From Bacteriovoracaceae bacterium (lineage in GTDB: Bacteria > Bdellovibrionota > Bacteriovoracia > Bacteriovoracales > Bacteriovoracaceae), in the NCBI GenBank assembly GCA_016786485.1, contig JAEUWD010000011.1, positions 1-34,833 of the forward strand: a stretch of 34,833 nt of DNA, written 5' to 3'. The position numbers and the translations under genes were made by a program. This document shows, in pieces, positions 34,376-34,833 of the stretch (positions are counted from its first letter, which is position 1; every line of letters starts with the position of its first letter). Under the pieces are notes generated by a model. The model searched no databases and was not told the origin of the DNA. It saw only the letters and a list, made by a program, of their open reading frames with translations.

Positions 34376-34833
34376 TCAAAAAATGGATTTGGAGTTTTTA
34401 TCAACGCGGCCAAGAGTCGTTCCACGCCCAATGCAATTCCACTGCATTTAGGTAGCCCACGCTCAAGGGTTTGATAAAACTCAGTCGGTTCAGGAAGATT
34501 ATATTGATAAGCCTGTTTTTTCTCATGTGCTTGTTGCTTAAAACGGGCCTTTTGCTCTTGTGTCTCAGTTAATTCATTGAAGGCATTGGCGATTTCCACA
34601 CCATCGAGATAAATTTCAAACCGTTCGCAAACTCGTTTATCGCTGGACTTAAGAGTTGAGAGCGCAGCTAGAGGTGCCGGATATTCATAGAGAATTAATG
34701 CTGGATAATTTTTTAATTCCGGTTCAATCTTATTTAAAAAAAGCAGAAAAAAATAATCATCCCAATTGAGTTCAACTGCAGGCAAGGGAACATCAGTGAA
34801 TCGAGTTGAAATTAATTTTCTTAGATCGTTTGG
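34372..34833 (-). CDS. epmA: Elongation factor P lysine ligase EpmA, C-terminal part (5' end outside window)
   Basis: Truncated paralog of class II lysyl-tRNA synthetase (also PoxA/GenX) that attaches (R)-beta-lysine to EF-P, relieving ribosome stalling at polyproline. About 154 codons are visible; the frame is open to the window edge, and the TTG at 34785 is internal. Motifs: YPAPLAALS, then ERFEIYLDGVEIANAFNELT, which is motif-2-like and typical of EpmA, a Q-x-x-RF segment, and class II motif 3 GIALGVERLLAAL. The absence of the anticodon domain cannot be checked here. Its stop overlaps the convergent lipoprotein gene by 4 bp. Confidence 0.9.
   Translation of the reverse strand, partial: PNDLRKLISTRFTDVPLPAVELNWDDYFFLLFLNKIEPELKNYPALILYEYPAPLAALSTLKSSDKRVCERFEIYLDGVEIANAFNELTETQEQKARFKQQAHEKKQAYQYNLPEPTEFYQTLERGLPKCSGIALGVERLLAALIKTPNPFFD

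Overview
The window reads as a chromosomal segment of an AT-rich, Gram-negative-type bacterium. Lipoproteins, Sec signal peptides, a site-2 protease and an EpmA-type EF-P modification enzyme are all present. The low G+C, the frequent TTG/GTG starts and the gene content fit the Bdellovibrionota, most likely the Bacteriovorax/Peredibacter group of predatory bacteria. That placement is inference; no marker here settles it.

Left part (1-13.4 kb, + strand) is a dense housekeeping run: the 3' part of ftsK, then rpsB-tsf, a strong terminator, and pyrH-frr-uppS-cdsA-rseP-tsaB-psd-like-pssA-truA, mostly overlapping or a few bases apart. tig with its own promoter and a guanine deaminase gene follow. 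The genes cover translation (S2, EF-Ts, RRF, t6A and pseudouridine modification, trigger factor), envelope lipid synthesis (UppS, CdsA, PssA) and envelope stress proteolysis (RseP). The Psd-like protein beside pssA lacks the serine that normally becomes the pyruvoyl cofactor.

Middle part (13.4-20.7 kb): on the - strand, a stand-alone ComEC-like membrane protein and an S41-family protease-like lipoprotein. Divergent from the latter is a two-AAA-domain Clp/Hsp100-like protein carrying a Sec signal peptide. Then comes rimO, which appears to be leaderless.

Right part (21.0-33.3 kb, + strand) is the most unusual region: a three-gene operon of large proteins, each starting with a Sec signal peptide. 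They are (1) a PrkA/YeaG-like AAA+ protein, (2) a 2113-residue protein with one intact AAA+ module and two degenerate repeated units, and (3) a fusion of SpoVR (YcgB) with DUF444/VWA (YeaH). PrkA, DUF444 and SpoVR proteins are a known co-occurring cytoplasmic trio in other bacteria. Here the whole set appears to have been moved outside the inner membrane, with an exported Clp-like ATPase encoded nearby. How AAA+ enzymes would get ATP there is an open question; in a predator, the prey cell is one conceivable source or target.

The right edge holds a small coiled-coil protein (-), a lipoprotein of unknown function (+) and the 3' end of epmA (-), packed tail to tail with almost no spacing. No rRNA, tRNA, CRISPR array, insertion sequence or phage gene was seen.
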